Source of the DNA: Amblyomma americanum
Lineage: Eukaryota > Arthropoda > Arachnida > Ixodida > Ixodidae
Direction of reading: 5' to 3'
Assembly: GCF_052857255.1 (NCBI RefSeq)
Contig: NC_135498.1
Coordinates: forward strand, 85,026,639-85,090,638
DNA: 64,000 bases
The position numbers and the translations under genes are program-made. The notes below the pieces were generated by a model. The model saw nothing but the letters and a program-made list of their open reading frames with translations. It ran no database searches and was not told where the DNA came from. Positions within the stretch are counted from its first letter, which is position 1; each line of letters opens with the position of its first letter. This document shows positions 1 through 11,504 of this stretch, piece by piece.

Positions 1-737
1 CCTTAATAAGATAACGCGCAATGATGTCTATCCGCTTCCCCGCATAGATGACGCTTTGGACTGTTTGCAAGGGGCAGAGCTTTTTTCCTCCCTCGATTTA
101 CGTTCTGGCTACTGGCAGGTCCCCACGGGAGCGGCCGATCGTCCCAAAACTGTTTTTGTGACCCCCGACGGATTGTATGACTTTACAGTGATGCCATTCG
201 CCCTTTGTAATGCCCCTGCAACCTTCCAACAAATGATGGACACCATTTTGCGTGGACTCAAGTTTAAAATGTGTCTATGCTATCTCGACGACATTGTCGT
301 CTTCTCCCTCGACTTTGAAACCCATGAATCCCGCCTGAAGCACGTTTTGACCTGCCTCTCTGACGCTGGCCTGCAGCTCAACTTGAAGAAATGCCGTTTT
401 CCTCCGCGTCAGCTGACAATTTTAGGACTCGTTGTCTCTAAGAAAGGCGTTCGTCCCAACCAAGCTAAACTTCGCGCTGTCGCAGACTTTCCCAAACGCA
501 CTTCCATCAGACTTGCGCAGCTTCTTAGGTCTGTGCTCTTACTTCCGGAGGTTTATCCGCAACTTTGCTTTGATTGCTGCGCCTTTAACACAACTGTCCG
601 GCAGTTCCGACTTATCAATGTGGTCTCCGGAATGCGACGATGCGTATAACACCTTGCACCGCCTCCTCACAGCGCCGCCCATACTGCGCCATTTCGACTC
701 GACCGCTCCTACCGAGCTCCACACGAACGCCAGTGGT
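1..737 (+). pseudogene. pol: gypsy reverse transcriptase and start of RNase H (broken)
   Basis: The frame is open from base 2 into the RT palm. Visible motifs are SSLDLRSGYWQ with the first catalytic Asp, FALCNAPATFQ, and the YLDD catalytic box near base 280, typical of Ty3/gypsy RT. Near base 505 the frame shifts by one, and the connection domain continues in another frame ([12 protein letters not shown], then LTQL). The final residues, HTNASG, are the RNase H first strand, where a TDASG-type motif is expected, so the catalytic Asp has become Asn. The frame is then cut by the nested LINE. The remaining RNase H resumes at 4889. Confidence 0.92.
727..737 (+). repeat. Target-site duplication, left copy (nested LINE)
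   Basis: The 11-mer acgccagtggt here is repeated exactly at 4889-4899. It flanks the antisense LINE and lies within the gypsy RNase H codons, so it marks the insertion point. Confidence 0.9.
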
Positions 738-3593
738 TGACTTGAGTTGAGTGGTTGTAAACTACCGGTGGGATTAGTCTTGCAGTTGCTGCCGGCAATT
801 GCTCCACCGTAGCGACACTTAAATAGAAATCACAGAAACACTGTCCGCAAAAACCCAAATAGACACTCCTGAGGTCACCATGTGGAGGCCAATTCCGTGT
901 CCTGCAGGTAAAGCAGAAGGTGAGAAGCATCCCTTCTACTCGACTGGCTCCGCGCGGGCAAACAATGTCCTGAAGAAAACTGTGAGGAACTCCTGCCTTC
1001 TTGAGGGATCCGAATAACACAGCCCGTTCCGCGTTGTGCAAAGTACGGCACAAGAGGTAATGTTCTATGTCACCACACACACCACACGTTGGACACAATG
1101 GTGACCACGCTAGGCCAGTCTTATACATCCACGCCGGCGTACGAGCAGAATCCGTGCGAACGCGGTGCAGCAAAGTGGCTTGGTACCATTTGAGACCTTT
1201 GGTCACACATGGCGGATGAGGAGAGCTCCACAAAGAACTGAAGTGGCACAACACCACATCTCTGAACATTTGCTTGACTTCATGAGGGACTCTATGTACT
1301 GGAATCCCGGAGAGAGCTGTATGGGCGAGGTTGTCCGCTATCTCGTTGCCTAAGACACCTATGTGCGAGGGCACCCACTGAAAACGTATAGCGAAGCCTT
1401 TGCTATGTAGATTCTGCACGAAACGTAGGGATCTAAGACTCAAGGCATCAGTGGGGAACCCCTACTCTAACCTGTGAAGGGCATATTTTGAATCCGTAAT
1501 TATGACAGTAGGTTGGGGCGCACAACACCGTAGCTTCTTTAGAGCTGCCTCAATGGCAACGCTTTCGGCCATTGTGGAGGACACGACTTTAGTAAAACAA
1601 ACAGAATAATCATACTTCAAAGACGGAATATGAAAAGCAGCTGCACTGGATCCTCTGACCTTGTCCACAGAGCCGTCTGTAAAAATTTGAAGATGACTGG
1701 CATATTCGGTCTCAAGATGTTCCAGTACGAACGAACGCATAGCCGCTAAAGGAGAATTCCGCTTAGCGCGAACGTGGGGAATTGTCAAGGAACAATCGAG
1801 GCTCGGAAAGGACCAAGGTGGCTTCAACGTCTTAGGTCGATCTCGACGGTCGAGACCTAGAGAACGAAGAGTATTTAAAGCCAAGTACGCCCGGGACTCA
1901 GATCTCTTGTGAAGGCGCTGTAGAAGCGCTCTCCAGGCAACAGTCTCTCTGAGGCGGCCAATTTGCAGCAAAAGACTTTGTGAAGCGGCTAGCCGAAGAG
2001 GTTTCGATTGAGACTCATACAGTACTGCATTGATTGAAGCAGCCTGCGGAACGCCGAGAGCCCTCCTTTGTCCCATTCTGTGCAAAACCTCAAGGCGTTC
2101 CAGCTGCGATACCGAGGGGGAATTTAAAGGGAGCTGGTACATTATGCGACTTGTCACCAAGGCATCGTGAAGCCTGATCATTGAGGCAGGATGGTTTCCC
2201 CATTGCTCACTAGCAACTCTACGAAGCACATTGAGACGCGAAGGTAGTGAAGCCACAATCGAGTCCACAGCTCGTCGCCACTGTAGACGTGAGTCAATAG
2301 TGATGCCCAAAAAACGTATGTGGTTAACCTGACGAAGGCAAGACTGATCAAGGTCTATGCTCAGCCGCGCAAACCGTCGTCCCCTACCTGGAAACAGGAC
2401 GAAGCCAGATTTTTCCTCCGAGAGAGTCAACCCAACACCTTGAAGGTAACTTTTAACTGAAAGCACGGCCTGTCGCGCTAATAGATCTAAGCGTTTGTGT
2501 AGATATCCGGTTAACCAAATACAAATGTCGTCTGCATTTATCGACATATGGACATGCCTAGAATGTTTTTGCACTTTTGCGGGAAGACCAGCCATGACAA
2601 CATTAAAGAGCGTTGGGGACAGGACACTACCCTGAGGTACCCCTCGCGATACCGCCCTTTCAGAGCTCATGGTACTGCCTATCCACACTAGAAATTTACG
2701 ATCACTGAGAAATGAGTGAATGAATCGCAGAAGATAGCCCTGTACGCCTATGACCTGCAGACTATGCAGTATTGAGCTCTGCAGGACGCTATCATAAGCC
2801 TTTGATACGTCTTGGAAAATAGTTAGTGTTGAAATTCCAAAAGCACTCTGATGTTCAATGTGGCTTATCAAGTCCAGGACGCTATCTTGCGCGCTAAAAC
2901 CTGTGCGGAATCCAGTCATGCATGTTGGTAGTGCCCTTCTATCCTCAAGCCACCAAGACAAACGCTTATTTGCCATCTTCTCCATGACCTTAGCCACACA
3001 CGACGTCAGCGATACAGGACGATACGAGGCCGCGTCTGTCATCTCTTTGCTGGCCTTCAGCAGTGGGACTACACAAGCCACCTTCCATGAAGGAGGAACG
3101 TCACCAGACTCCCACACTCGATCGAGATAGGTTAGGAGCATCTTCCGGTGTCCCAGAGGCAGGTTATGTAACATTTGATTGATAATGCCGTCAGCACCTG
3201 GTGCACAGCGACGCCGCAGGCTGCGGAGCGCTGTCTGTAGTTCTCGAATTGTGAACGGGGCGTCCATAACAGGCGGAGACGTAGCAGGCAGAGCGCAGGG
3301 ATGAATGCCTGGTCTGGAATTTACAAATGCATCCTAAAATTTCTCTGCCAAGCACACGAGATGTTTCTGCGTGCGCAATGCAAGCGCCTCGAAAGGTTTA
3401 CTCGGACGAGAGCCACCAGCGTGAGAAAACAAACTAGCTCAAAAGGATGCCCTTTGGGGCCTACAGAGCTTGTTCGCATGACATCTAATGGCAGAGTTGA
3501 GCCTGTTGAAAGTTGTCTTCAAGGCTCTGTCGTCCTTTTTCCGCAACAGTTGTTGCTCCGTCCTTCTGCGCGCTGCGCGGAGGTTCCTGAGTT
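738..3593 (-). pseudogene. LINE ORF2: reverse transcriptase, RNase H and C-terminal domain
   Basis: The RT frame (ATG at 3267, with coding sense extending upstream) shows CAPGADGI, YRPVSLTS, a palm motif with DVSKAYD, RGVPQGSVLSP and NADDICIW, the catalytic ADD box, where the preceding aromatic is Asn. RNase H follows, with IFTDGSV, a MAES glutamate and IITDSKYA. A TAG at 1464-1462 interrupts it, after which the same frame resumes with WVPSHIGVLGNEIAD. A C-terminal Cys/His motif (CPTCGVCG...EHYLLC) completes ORF2. Only a single stop plus the upstream frameshift break this part. The frame reads out of the LINE into gypsy at 738, so the native stop codon is not evident. Confidence 0.9.
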
Positions 3594-4451
3594 TTAAATC
3601 CGCAGTCGGAAAATGATCAGGTAGCTTGAGCGCGTGGTAGCAGCCATCTTAGCATAAATCATTTTGTCTGTCACATCACCGGAAACACAGGCTAAGTGCT
3701 CTCTGTATTTGTCCCAATTAACAACATGGCAAATTTTAGGACCACGCAGATGGAAGTCGGCAGTAAACACAAATATCGGGTAGTGATCACTTCCCATTCG
3801 GTCAGCTCTAGTTGACCACGGCACACGGACATCAGGTGAATTTAAGGTTAGGTCTATAGATGTGGGTGAGGTTGGAGGCCGAAAGAAAGTGGGACTTCCG
3901 TCATTGGCCACGCACAGGTCCAAACTGTCGATGACTTCTACAAGTTGGCGTCCGCGAGGATCTGTGTTCCTGTCACCCCAGGCAGGGTGGTGGGCGCTGA
4001 AGTCACCGCAGATGATTCTGGGTGCTGGGCAGCGGTCACAAAGTTGCTGGAGGAACAAAGCCATATCGACCTTCTTCCGCGGGGACACGTATACTGATGC
4101 AATGGACAGAGTTCGGAAGGCGAACCGAATCCTCACAGCCACTACCTCAATACTGTCGGTGCAAAGATCGGTGACGTTCAAAGCCACATGAGGAATCTCC
4201 TTTCGTATGTAAAGGGCGGCACTTCCTGCGGGAAACGACTTTATGCTGCAATTCTTGTGGGCGACGTATCACGGCAAAGACCTCCCGCTTGGCAAGCCAG
4301 CATCCGAGAGGGCCAGTACTGGAACACAGGTCTCTTTCAAGAGCAATTTTAGTTCTGCTAATCGACTTATAATCCCAGCGCAGTTCCATTGCATGATAAA
4401 CGGCACTTTTCTAGGGTTTTTAGTTGCAACAGGTTGAAGAAAACTAGCCAT
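3594..4451 (-). pseudogene. LINE ORF2: APE-like endonuclease domain
   Basis: ORF2 opens with ATG at 4451 and soon shows the endonuclease start motif (IMQWNCAGI). An in-frame TGA near 4268, consistent with CGA to TGA decay, interrupts the domain, which then continues in the same frame. Catalytic-region motifs visible are SVYVSPRKK, CGDFSAHHPAWG and GSDHYPI, the last matching the SDH signature of AP endonuclease-type LINE nucleases. This domain nicks target DNA to prime reverse transcription. The frame ends at 3594, and a frameshift separates it from the RT frame. Confidence 0.88.
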
Positions 4452-4888
4452 CTAGGAGTTGAAGTTCTCTGCTAAGGCGGTGATCGAGGTCTCAAAGGAA
4501 AGCACCAGCTGTATAAAGTTCTTCAAAGTTCCAGGCTGCATCGCTTGGCTATATGAACGCAGGACATCAAACAAAACGCGTAGAAGGTCGGAGAGATTCC
4601 GGCTTTTGAGCTCCTTATTTTGCTGCACGCACTGGCGCACCACTTCGGCAAAAGACGGGGACTCGGACCCACTGTTGGCCACGGTAGCTGCTGTCTGCAT
4701 CTCTTTTAAGGCAAGGGGATGTCCTCCATGTTGTCGAGTCTTGCTGTGATCTTGTCGCTGAGGAACATGGACACTTTTTGCAGAATTAGATCGAACAGCC
4801 AGCTCATCCTCGGAGGCCATTACCGACTTGCTCGGATCAGGTCGTGCAGCGACGTCGCTTGCTACCACGTCCCGAGCTTCCGACTCGG
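4452..4888 (-). pseudogene. LINE ORF1 C-terminal part
   Basis: An open frame runs through the LINE from its 5' junction to a TAG at 4454-4452. The first internal ATG is at 4820. The protein is rich in Ser, Ala and Glu and then helical, with motifs such as SFAEVVRQCVQQN and a Leu-rich C-terminus. No CCHC knuckle is visible in the surviving part. Position upstream of the endonuclease identifies it as ORF1. The ATG of ORF2 follows the TAG directly and in the same frame. A longer apparent frame reaching 4931 reads into gypsy DNA and is not part of the element. Confidence 0.65.
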
Positions 4889-4899
4889 ACGCCAGTGGT
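4889..4899 (+). repeat. Target-site duplication, right copy (nested LINE)
   Basis: This is the exact second copy of the 11-mer at 727-737. Gypsy RNase H coding resumes immediately to the right. Confidence 0.9.
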
Positions 4900-6045
4900 G
4901 TCGGCTTCAGCGCCGTACTCGCCCAGCACATCTGTGATTTTGATGAATACGTTGTTGCCTACGCAAGCCGCACACTTACGAAGGCTGAAACTAATTACTC
5001 CGTCAGTGAAAAAGAGTGTTTGGCCATCGTATGGGCCCTTGCCAAATTCCGCCCGTAGCTCTATGGCCGCTCTTTTGACGTTGTGACGGACCATCATGCG
5101 CTTTGTTGGCTTTATTCCTTGAAAGACCCATCCGCCGCCTTGCCAGGTGGGCTCTTTGTCTGCAAGAATATGACATCCGCGTGGTCTATCGTTCCGTCCG
5201 CAAGCATCAAGACTCTGATGCCCTGTCCCGCTGCCCACTTCCAGCCGAGATCGACAGCCTTTCCACCTCTGACGTCTCCCCGTCGTCCCATCAAAACAGC
5301 AACATGCCCTCAGTTCAACGTACTGACCCCTGGATCGCTTCTATTCTCGACTTTCTCTCCAACCCCACGGCTGCTTCTCCATCCCGTGCTCTCCGCCGCC
5401 ATGCTTCCCACTTCGTGATTCGCGATAACCTTCTCTTTCGCCGGAACTACAGCACCGACGGCCGCAAGTGGTTATTCGTTATTCTTCGCCACCTGCGCAC
5501 GAACATATGCGCCTATTTCCTCGCTGACCCACAATCCGGTCACGTGGGAGTTTTCAAGACATACACCCGCATCCGGCTGCGCTACTACTGGCGCGGAATG
5601 TACACCTTCGTTCTTAAATGCGTACGCGCCTGCCTCGCCTGTCAACGTCGCAAGCCAACTCCTAATCGTTCTGCCCGAGAGTTGCCGCCACTCCCTTGCC
5701 CACCACGCCCTTTCGACCGTATCGGCATTGATTTCTACGGCCCGCTTCCGTACACTGCGGCCGGCAACCGTTGGGCTATCGTTGCGGTTGATCATCTCAC
5801 GAGATATGCCGAAACCGCTGCCCTTCCGTCTGCCACAGCGACAGACGTTGCCTCCTTCCTTTTGCAACGTTTCGTCCTTCGTCACGGTGCATTGCTTAGC
5901 GTCGTGAATTGCTTAGCGACCGCGGACGCGCATTTTGTCCGATTTCGTCACCGCCCTGCTCCGTCAGTGCAACATAATCGATCGTGCCACCTCCGCCTGT
6001 CATCCGCAGACCAACGGCCTCACCGAGTGATTTAACCGCACCCTC
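4889..6045 (+). pseudogene. pol: gypsy RNase H remainder, zinc finger and integrase core (broken)
   Basis: RNase H continues with [21 protein letters not shown] and [16 protein letters not shown] at 5056 interrupts it, followed by VVTDHHAL and a frameshift near 5140. The next frame carries the spacer (DALSRCPLP), the integrase H2C2 zinc finger near 5530-5645 (ending CLACQ) and the core motif GIDFYGPLP with the first catalytic Asp near 5730. The second catalytic Asp region near 5900 is scrambled. The CHPQTNGLTE motif with the catalytic Glu is in a different frame and is followed directly by a TGA near 6031. The integrase cannot be functional. Confidence 0.92.
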
Positions 6046-6780
6046 GGGGACATGCTCTCTATGTACGTCGCATCCAACCACTCGAATTAGGATCTCATCC
6101 CCCCTTATGTGACTTTCGCCTACAACACCACCCAGCAGTCTGCTACTGGCTGCTCTCCCTTCTTTCTTATTTACGGCCGTCATCCATCTGCTACAATAGA
6201 CACCATTCTGCCTTACCAACCTGATGCCTCCGAATATATCGCTGTTTCCGAAGCCGCGCTACACGCAGAAAATTGTCGCCAAATCACCCGGTCACTCACA
6301 ACTGACGCCCAGTATCGCCAGAAATTCCTCCACGACAACGCTCACACCACATCGCACTTCTCTCCTGGTGCGCTTGTGTGGCTCTGGATACCATCAAGCA
6401 CTCCTGGACTCTCCTCGAAATTTCTTTCCAAGTATCACAGCCCCTACCGTGTCCTGGAGCGCACATCTCCAGTTAATTACGTCGTCGAACCCCTCACGCC
6501 ATCTCCCGATCTCCGCCGCCGCGGCCGCGAGACAGTTCACATCCAGCGTCTTAAGCCTTACTACAAACCCTCCATATTGCTGTCGCCAAAGTCGGCAGGA
6601 TGGCTCATCTTCGCCCCGGGGCTGATTTTGAAGATGATGACCCAGACAAAGCAGATGACTCGTAAAAAACGAAGTTGGCCCTGCTCGTCAGTCGTATTGC
6701 TATCGCGACGTGTGTCTGTGCCCGACCTGGTTGCCCACGGCTTGTTCTGGCCGCTGCTCCCTTCCTCCAAGCTCTTTTAA
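6046..6780 (+). pseudogene. pol: gypsy integrase C-terminal region
   Basis: Continues the integrase after the stop (FNRTLGDMLSMYV). A second in-frame TAG follows near 6088, then a long open stretch with YVTFAYNTTQQSATG and FFLIYGR, the conserved post-core helix of gypsy integrases. Further on are GALVWLW and KYHSPYRVLERTSP, the chromodomain-like or GPY/F C-terminal module (GPY here SPY), and HIQRLKPYY near the end. The last 60 or so codons, Ser/Arg-rich and then hydrophobic, probably run into the 3' LTR rather than being true protein. Confidence 0.88.
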
Positions 6781-6805
6781 ATAAACCCCCGCCTTACACA
6801 TAGCA
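6565..6805 (+). repeat. Probable start of gypsy 3' LTR, cut by the next LINE
   Basis: After the conserved pol C-terminus the sequence changes character and contains an AATAAA polyadenylation signal at about 6779-6784, as expected in an LTR R region. No second LTR is in the window, so the boundaries are a guess. The sequence stops abruptly at the 3' tail of the next LINE. Confidence 0.3.
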
Positions 6806-7389
6806 CAATTTTTATTTATTTATCTGGAACATACTGCTAGCCTCATTCGAGGCTGTTGCAGGAATGGGAACAGGTTTGTTTTCTTTTTAGGTACGTCACA
6901 AAAGAAAAAAATCGCAAAGAAAGTTCATACAACTGATATAACATTGTAAAACGAATAATCATGGGAGACAGCTTCAAAATACATGACTCAATATTAAGCA
7001 ACACAAAAGCACGTGCAATGCTTCACTAAAAGTTCAAATGAACCATTATTACAGGTTACAAAGAAAACTGCTCAAAGATTCAGAATTAACATTTCCAGGT
7101 AACATATTCCATTCCTTGATCGCGTGCGGAAAAAATGAATAACGAATGGTGTGAGTGTTAAACTTATACTCTGTTAAGTGCAGTGAATGTTTCGTTCTGG
7201 TGTTGCGTTTTGGTGAAGGAACTAAGTAGAGGTCAGAATCTATTTTAGGGCACAGTTTAAGAGGAGGAAGATGAATTTAAGGCGTGAGATTCGGGCACGG
7301 TTACTAATTGTGGAGAGATTTGCCTTGTTTAAGAGTTCAGTTGGGGAGTCTTTACGTTGATATTTGTTAAAAATAAACCTTACTGCTTT

Positions 7390-9091
7390 CCCTCTCCACG
7401 CTTTCAACCTTATTTATGCATTTCTGTGTGTGCGGAAACCAGCACAGGATGTTGTACTCATGCACAGGAAGGACGAGAGTACGGTATACCAGTAGCTTGG
7501 TGTCGGGAGATGCAGATGGTATAGATCGCTTAAGAGAAAGGAGTGCGGGAAGTGCTTTGGACGATATATATTCAACATGATTATCCTATTTCAGGTCAGA
7601 GGTGATGACAACACCTAGGTATTTGTATTTTTGGACTGACTTTAAAGGTTTATTTTCGACTTCATACGAGAAAACGAGCGGGTTCTTTTTTCTTGATACA
7701 GTCATGCACACAGATTTCTCGAGATTCAGAGTCATCTGCCACTCTCGACACCATTTTGCAATTCGACCAATTGCATTGTTTAATGTAACTTGATCATCGT
7801 GTGACTTACTTTCTTTATAAATAATGCAATCATCTGCGACCAATCGGATTGTTTTGTTAAGATTGAACGCTAGATCGTTTATGTAAAGTAGAAACAATAT
7901 GGGTGCTAATACCGTTCCTTGAGGTACGCCAGACATTACTTTCACATGGTGCGATGCGTGGCCGTCATATTGCGCATACTGGTAGCGGTCTGAAAGGAAA
8001 TTTTGTATCCAGTTTGTTATTTTATTACAGCCAAGGAAGTGTTGAAGTTTAAACATCAATTTTGGGTGTGATACACGATCAAACGCTTTCGAGAAATCTA
8101 AAAATAAGACATCAACTTGGCTGCGTTTGTCCAGTGCGTATGCGAGATCGTGGATCGTTTCCAGCAGTTGAGTTGCAGTTGATAGCCCTTTCCTAAAGCC
8201 GTGCTGGTTAGGACTCAGTAGATTATTTTCTTCAAGAAATTTTACGATGTGCTTAAGAATGATATGTTCAAATATCTTGGATGCAACACACATGAGTGAA
8301 ACAGGGTGATAATTAGACGCATTTGTAGTGTCTCCAGATTTATGAACAGGAACAACCTTGGCGATTTTCCAATCTTTCGGGACTTCTGCATTTTCTAGAG
8401 ATTTCTTATAAACAAGAAGCAAATATTTCGATGCCCACTCTGCGTATCTTTTGAGGAACGTATTCGGATTATTATCTGGGCCAGTAGATTTCTTCTCTTC
8501 AAGATTAAGTAAAAGAGTAAAAATTCCTGATTCGTTTAGTGTTAGTTCGGGGAGGTCTAGGATACAGTCACTTATTTGAGAATCTACGTGAGGTAGAGAA
8601 TTGTCATCAAGCGTGTAAACCGATTGAAAATACGGATTGAAGTCATTAGCAATCTTTAATTCCTCATGCAAGAGGTACGTACATGGCTTTGTTTGTGCTT
8701 TCGAGAGATCAGATATCTCCAAAATTCTTGGGGAGCGGTTTTGACATAGTTGCTAACAGTAAAATTTGTATTTTTGTGTTTTTAAGTCCTAATTGCTTGC
8801 TTTAGATCATTTGAGAGTTTGCGAATGTGTTCAGTGTGTGTTGTCGATGGTTTCCGTCGTTTAAGTTTCCTCAGCCGTGACAGCTTGCGCTTCTTATGTA
8901 TAATGTCTCGAGTTATCCAAGGATTAAACTTGTTTACAGTTTTTACACGTGTGGAAACATAAAGAGAGATACAATGTTCCACTTTATGCTTAAACGTCAA
9001 CCATAGGTCGTCACATGATACCGACGGATAGGCGTACATTGCTAAAAATTCTGAATAAAAGTGATCAAAGACATCAAGAACGCCAACATCA
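7390..9091 (-). pseudogene. LINE reverse transcriptase (CR1/Jockey type)
   Basis: A basic linker (9039-8782, KKRKLSRLRKLKRRK) precedes the RT. From 8722 the RT carries STGPDNNPNTFLK, VVPVHKSGD, NYHPVSLM, LSPNQHGFRKG, LFLDFSKAFDRV (motif A), SGVPQGTVLAPILF, LVADDCIIY (catalytic box, with Val where Phe or Tyr is usual) and YKYLGVVI. A TAG at 7588-7586 stops the frame after SDLK, but the same frame continues with DNHVEYISSKALPALLSLKR and further thumb sequence to about 7390. Apart from that stop and the linker frameshift, the RT is well preserved, suggesting a fairly young copy. Confidence 0.9.
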
Positions 9092-9450
9092 TCAGCATTT
9101 TTCCAGTCGTATACTCGTGTTATTTTTTTCGCGCATGCTGGTGAAATTAGGGAGAGCGATCATGGTTGCCCGGTGGTCAGATATACCGTCAAGTATCTCA
9201 TATGAAGAGGCATCCCCAGCGAAAAAATTTTTTATAAAAGTCAAATCAAGAACACTGTGGCTGGTGTCTGTAACACGGGTAGGTTCCTGCACAATTTGTT
9301 TGAGGCCGAAAGCAAATGTGACGTCAAGAAGCGCGTCGGCACTGGTTTGGTCAGTGGATCCTCTATCCAGATCTTTCCACGCTATGCCTGGGAAATTAAA
9401 ATCTCCTTTAAGAATAATAAAATTCTGCACCTAATCGTTATTGGGCTCTA
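9092..9450 (-). pseudogene. LINE endonuclease C-terminal part
   Basis: The frame shows FIILKGDFNFPGIAW with the conserved GDFN asparagine, a DLTFIKN strand and the catalytic GISDHRATM (SDH) motif. The segment before FIILKGDFN contains an in-frame stop (CGA, CAA or a similar codon mutated), and upstream the sense is lost, so the endonuclease N-terminus is missing. It shares a frame with the RT at 8722, while the linker at 9039-8782 is in another frame. Confidence 0.85.
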
Positions 9451-9460
9451 ACTGTTCGCC

Positions 9461-10399
9461 TATTCACTTTCATACATGAACACCCGACACCGGAGAAGTT
9501 CGGGCGAATCCGGAGAAAAACAAATTGCAGCGCACTCTAGCATACCTTAAGAATTTTCTGTAGATACTGCTTGCAAAATAGTGTCAGCCCAAAATTTCGC
9601 CTTGAGCTTTCTAATTATTGCATAGTGTGAAAGGCGATAACTGCATCATGCCAAACTGTTGTTAGCGCATATAAAGAGAAACAGACAAACCAGGGAGTAA
9701 CGCAAATTCTCCTAATGCTCCCGCGAAGCTCACTGGTTCAAAAGACGTCAAACCTCCTTGGTCGCATAAAATCGCGCCAGACTAGCTTTCTTCATCACCT
9801 GACTTCTTTTGAGATTCTGAGAAAAGGGCTGTTAGGTTTTTTTTCGTTTCAAGTGGAGATTTATTATTCACCTTTTCCGCCGCAATAAATAAAACTTAAA
9901 GCCGATCTGATACCTTAGCAATTTGGTGCTTTGTATGTGCGGGTCTGTATCATGTTAAATAAAAATTATTGTGCCATTTCGATCTGATACATTTGCAAAA
10001 CAACAACATGTCACCGCTCTAATTGCCCTCGAATAACACCTCGATAGCTGTTTCCAAGGCATGTTGTTTTCTGCAGCGCTGTCAGCTGTAGCAGCAGTAG
10101 TAAGCGGTTTTATTGAAATAACAAAAAAAAGTAAGGAAAAGATTTTTGTGAGCCCCGGCACCTGCCATCGACAGTAAAGCTTCTGAGCTGGGGCCGCGGA
10201 AATAAATGATATCAGGCAGAATGCAGAAATGAAGTGAATGAGGTGAGAACACAGTAAGAGAGGTTAGGGGGAGAGGTAATATATAGAAACTACACAATGA
10301 GGAATGTGTCCAGGATGACCGCGTGATTAGTTTATGATGGAGCAATAGAAACACACGAGCACAACGCTACGGCGACTACAACTGGAGTGGGGCGTCCAG
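9461..10399. other. No recognised feature
   Basis: AT-leaning sequence with scattered short frames on both strands. I see no conserved motif, splice-site pair or terminal repeat. Confidence 0.5.
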
Positions 10400-10765
10400 C
10401 TGTTAATGGCCCTAGGTAGAACTCGCGGAGCGTTCCGTTACTGCGTGTACTACCTTCCGTAGAACAGACGGGACGTCAAGCCCGTCTGTTTGAGGAATGC
10501 AGAGGCTCACCAACGTTCGCTTACGGGTGCGACCACAAAAGCGTCTTAAGAGAATCTGGTCGTGTGCCCAGCGCACTATAGGCCGCAAGCATATCGCCTC
10601 AAGCATTGGCGAACGCGTCACAGTTAAGGAGCGGGTGCTCTAGAGTTTCCACAGCTCCGCATCCCTCACACACATCACTCGACGCAATTCATTGACGCTC
10701 CCGTCGTTGCCCGGTCCACACGCAGCCAGTGCGCACGGGGTGGACCATTGCACGTTGCGGCCGTT
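10400..10765 (-). pseudogene. LINE ORF2 C-terminal fragment with Cys/His motif
   Basis: Read on the minus strand, the sequence gives HWLRVDRATTGAS, then after a frame change VCEGCGAVETLEHPLLNC, a C-x2-C...E-x-LEH-x4-C zinc-binding pattern found after the RNase H/RT of many arthropod LINEs. About 70 more residues follow with three in-frame stops (SALGTRPDSLKTLLWSHP and so on). No RT remains, so this is a short 3' relic. Assignment rests on the motif and residue pattern only. Confidence 0.6.
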
Positions 10766-11504
10766 AGCTGTACGTTTCGGTTATTCTCACTATTCTGCCC
10801 GGAATGCCTTTTCAGCTGTTGTCCATTGCAAATGGTCCTTAAAATTCTACCTTTCTCTCCGTGGTGCATATTTTTGCTGCTGGTCTCTTGACGCCAGCTA
10901 CATTCTATGTTCTCGGGCTCCTTTGAAATGTATTGATTTCATAACGGCATCGACATTTTCCTTTTGTTATCATTATTTACGACTTTCAGGGGCCAATAGG
11001 TGTCCTTGTAGTTGTTATTGTGGGTCTGCTTCTCATTATTGGATAACTGTGTGTTGCCAAAGGAAAACTGGCCGATTTCTCTATAAATAAAAAAACTACT
11101 AGGGGTACAGGCAAGGCCCTAAAGGTGTGGATGGAATGTGCAAAACGTATTTTGTGAGAATGAGCAAAGTCTAGTCCTTCTTGATTGGTTTCAGATGCAA
11201 ACGCATGGTCAGCCATCTTTTGTTGGGGCAGCATTTTGATGCGGGAAGGCGGACTCGCAGAATTTTGAATATCATCTGTTGGTGAAGCGACAATTATAAG
11301 TATTCAAAACTCGAGCATCCTGTCCGCATAATAACCATCTTCGAGCGATAAAAAGGAGGCTGGTGAGATCGGAATTATCAACCTCAAATACAGCCTCAAA
11401 TCCGTGCATCTCTTTTTCTGTGGCAGTGTCTCAGGATTCTATTGTAAACAATCAATGAGACACTAATGTGTGCGTGCGGGGAACACCTTTCTGAGGTGCA
11501 CTGT
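10766..11504. other. No recognised feature
   Basis: No gene or repeat that I can name. Short frames on both strands lack motifs. Confidence 0.45.

Larger units (their letters stand above)
738..4888 (-). mobile_element. I-superfamily (RNase H-bearing) LINE nested in gypsy, 5'-truncated
   Basis: A 4151-bp non-LTR retrotransposon on the minus strand with, in its own 5' to 3' order, an ORF1 C-terminal part, an APE-type endonuclease, reverse transcriptase, RNase H and a Cys/His C-terminal motif. RNase H downstream of RT is characteristic of the I/R1/LOA group. The boundaries are set by the exact 11-bp duplication. The 5' end falls inside ORF1, so the copy is probably 5'-truncated, as expected of target-primed reverse transcription. 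The 3' end carries no poly(A), only a short pentamer-like CTCAACTCAA tail. Confidence 0.9.
1..6800 (+). mobile_element. Ty3/gypsy LTR retrotransposon, pol region, split by a nested LINE
   Basis: A Ty3/gypsy pol polyprotein runs from the window edge to about 6.78 kb: reverse transcriptase, RNase H, H2C2 zinc finger, integrase core and C-terminal domain in the usual gypsy order. Gag, protease and the 5' LTR lie outside the window. Bases 738-4888 are a nested LINE, so the element's own sequence is 1-737 plus 4889 to about 6800. Reading-frame shifts and in-frame stops show that it is dead. The 3' LTR is not delimited; an AATAAA signal near 6779 suggests the element ends just before the next LINE. 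Confidence 0.9.
6806..9460 (-). mobile_element. CR1/Jockey-like LINE, 5'-truncated
   Basis: A minus-strand non-LTR element with endonuclease (about 9430-9090), linker and RT (8722 to about 7390), with no RNase H. Its 3' end at about 6811-6826 is an ATTT tetramer run on the plus strand (AAAT repeats in the element sense), typical of microsatellite-tailed LINEs. The coding frame degenerates into stops just beyond 9450, so the copy is truncated inside the endonuclease. Target duplications were not found by eye. Confidence 0.88.

Noticed and set aside
4837..5238. Minus-strand frame across the LINE-gypsy junction
   Set aside because: It runs antisense to gypsy RNase H and spans the insertion boundary, so it cannot be an ancestral gene.
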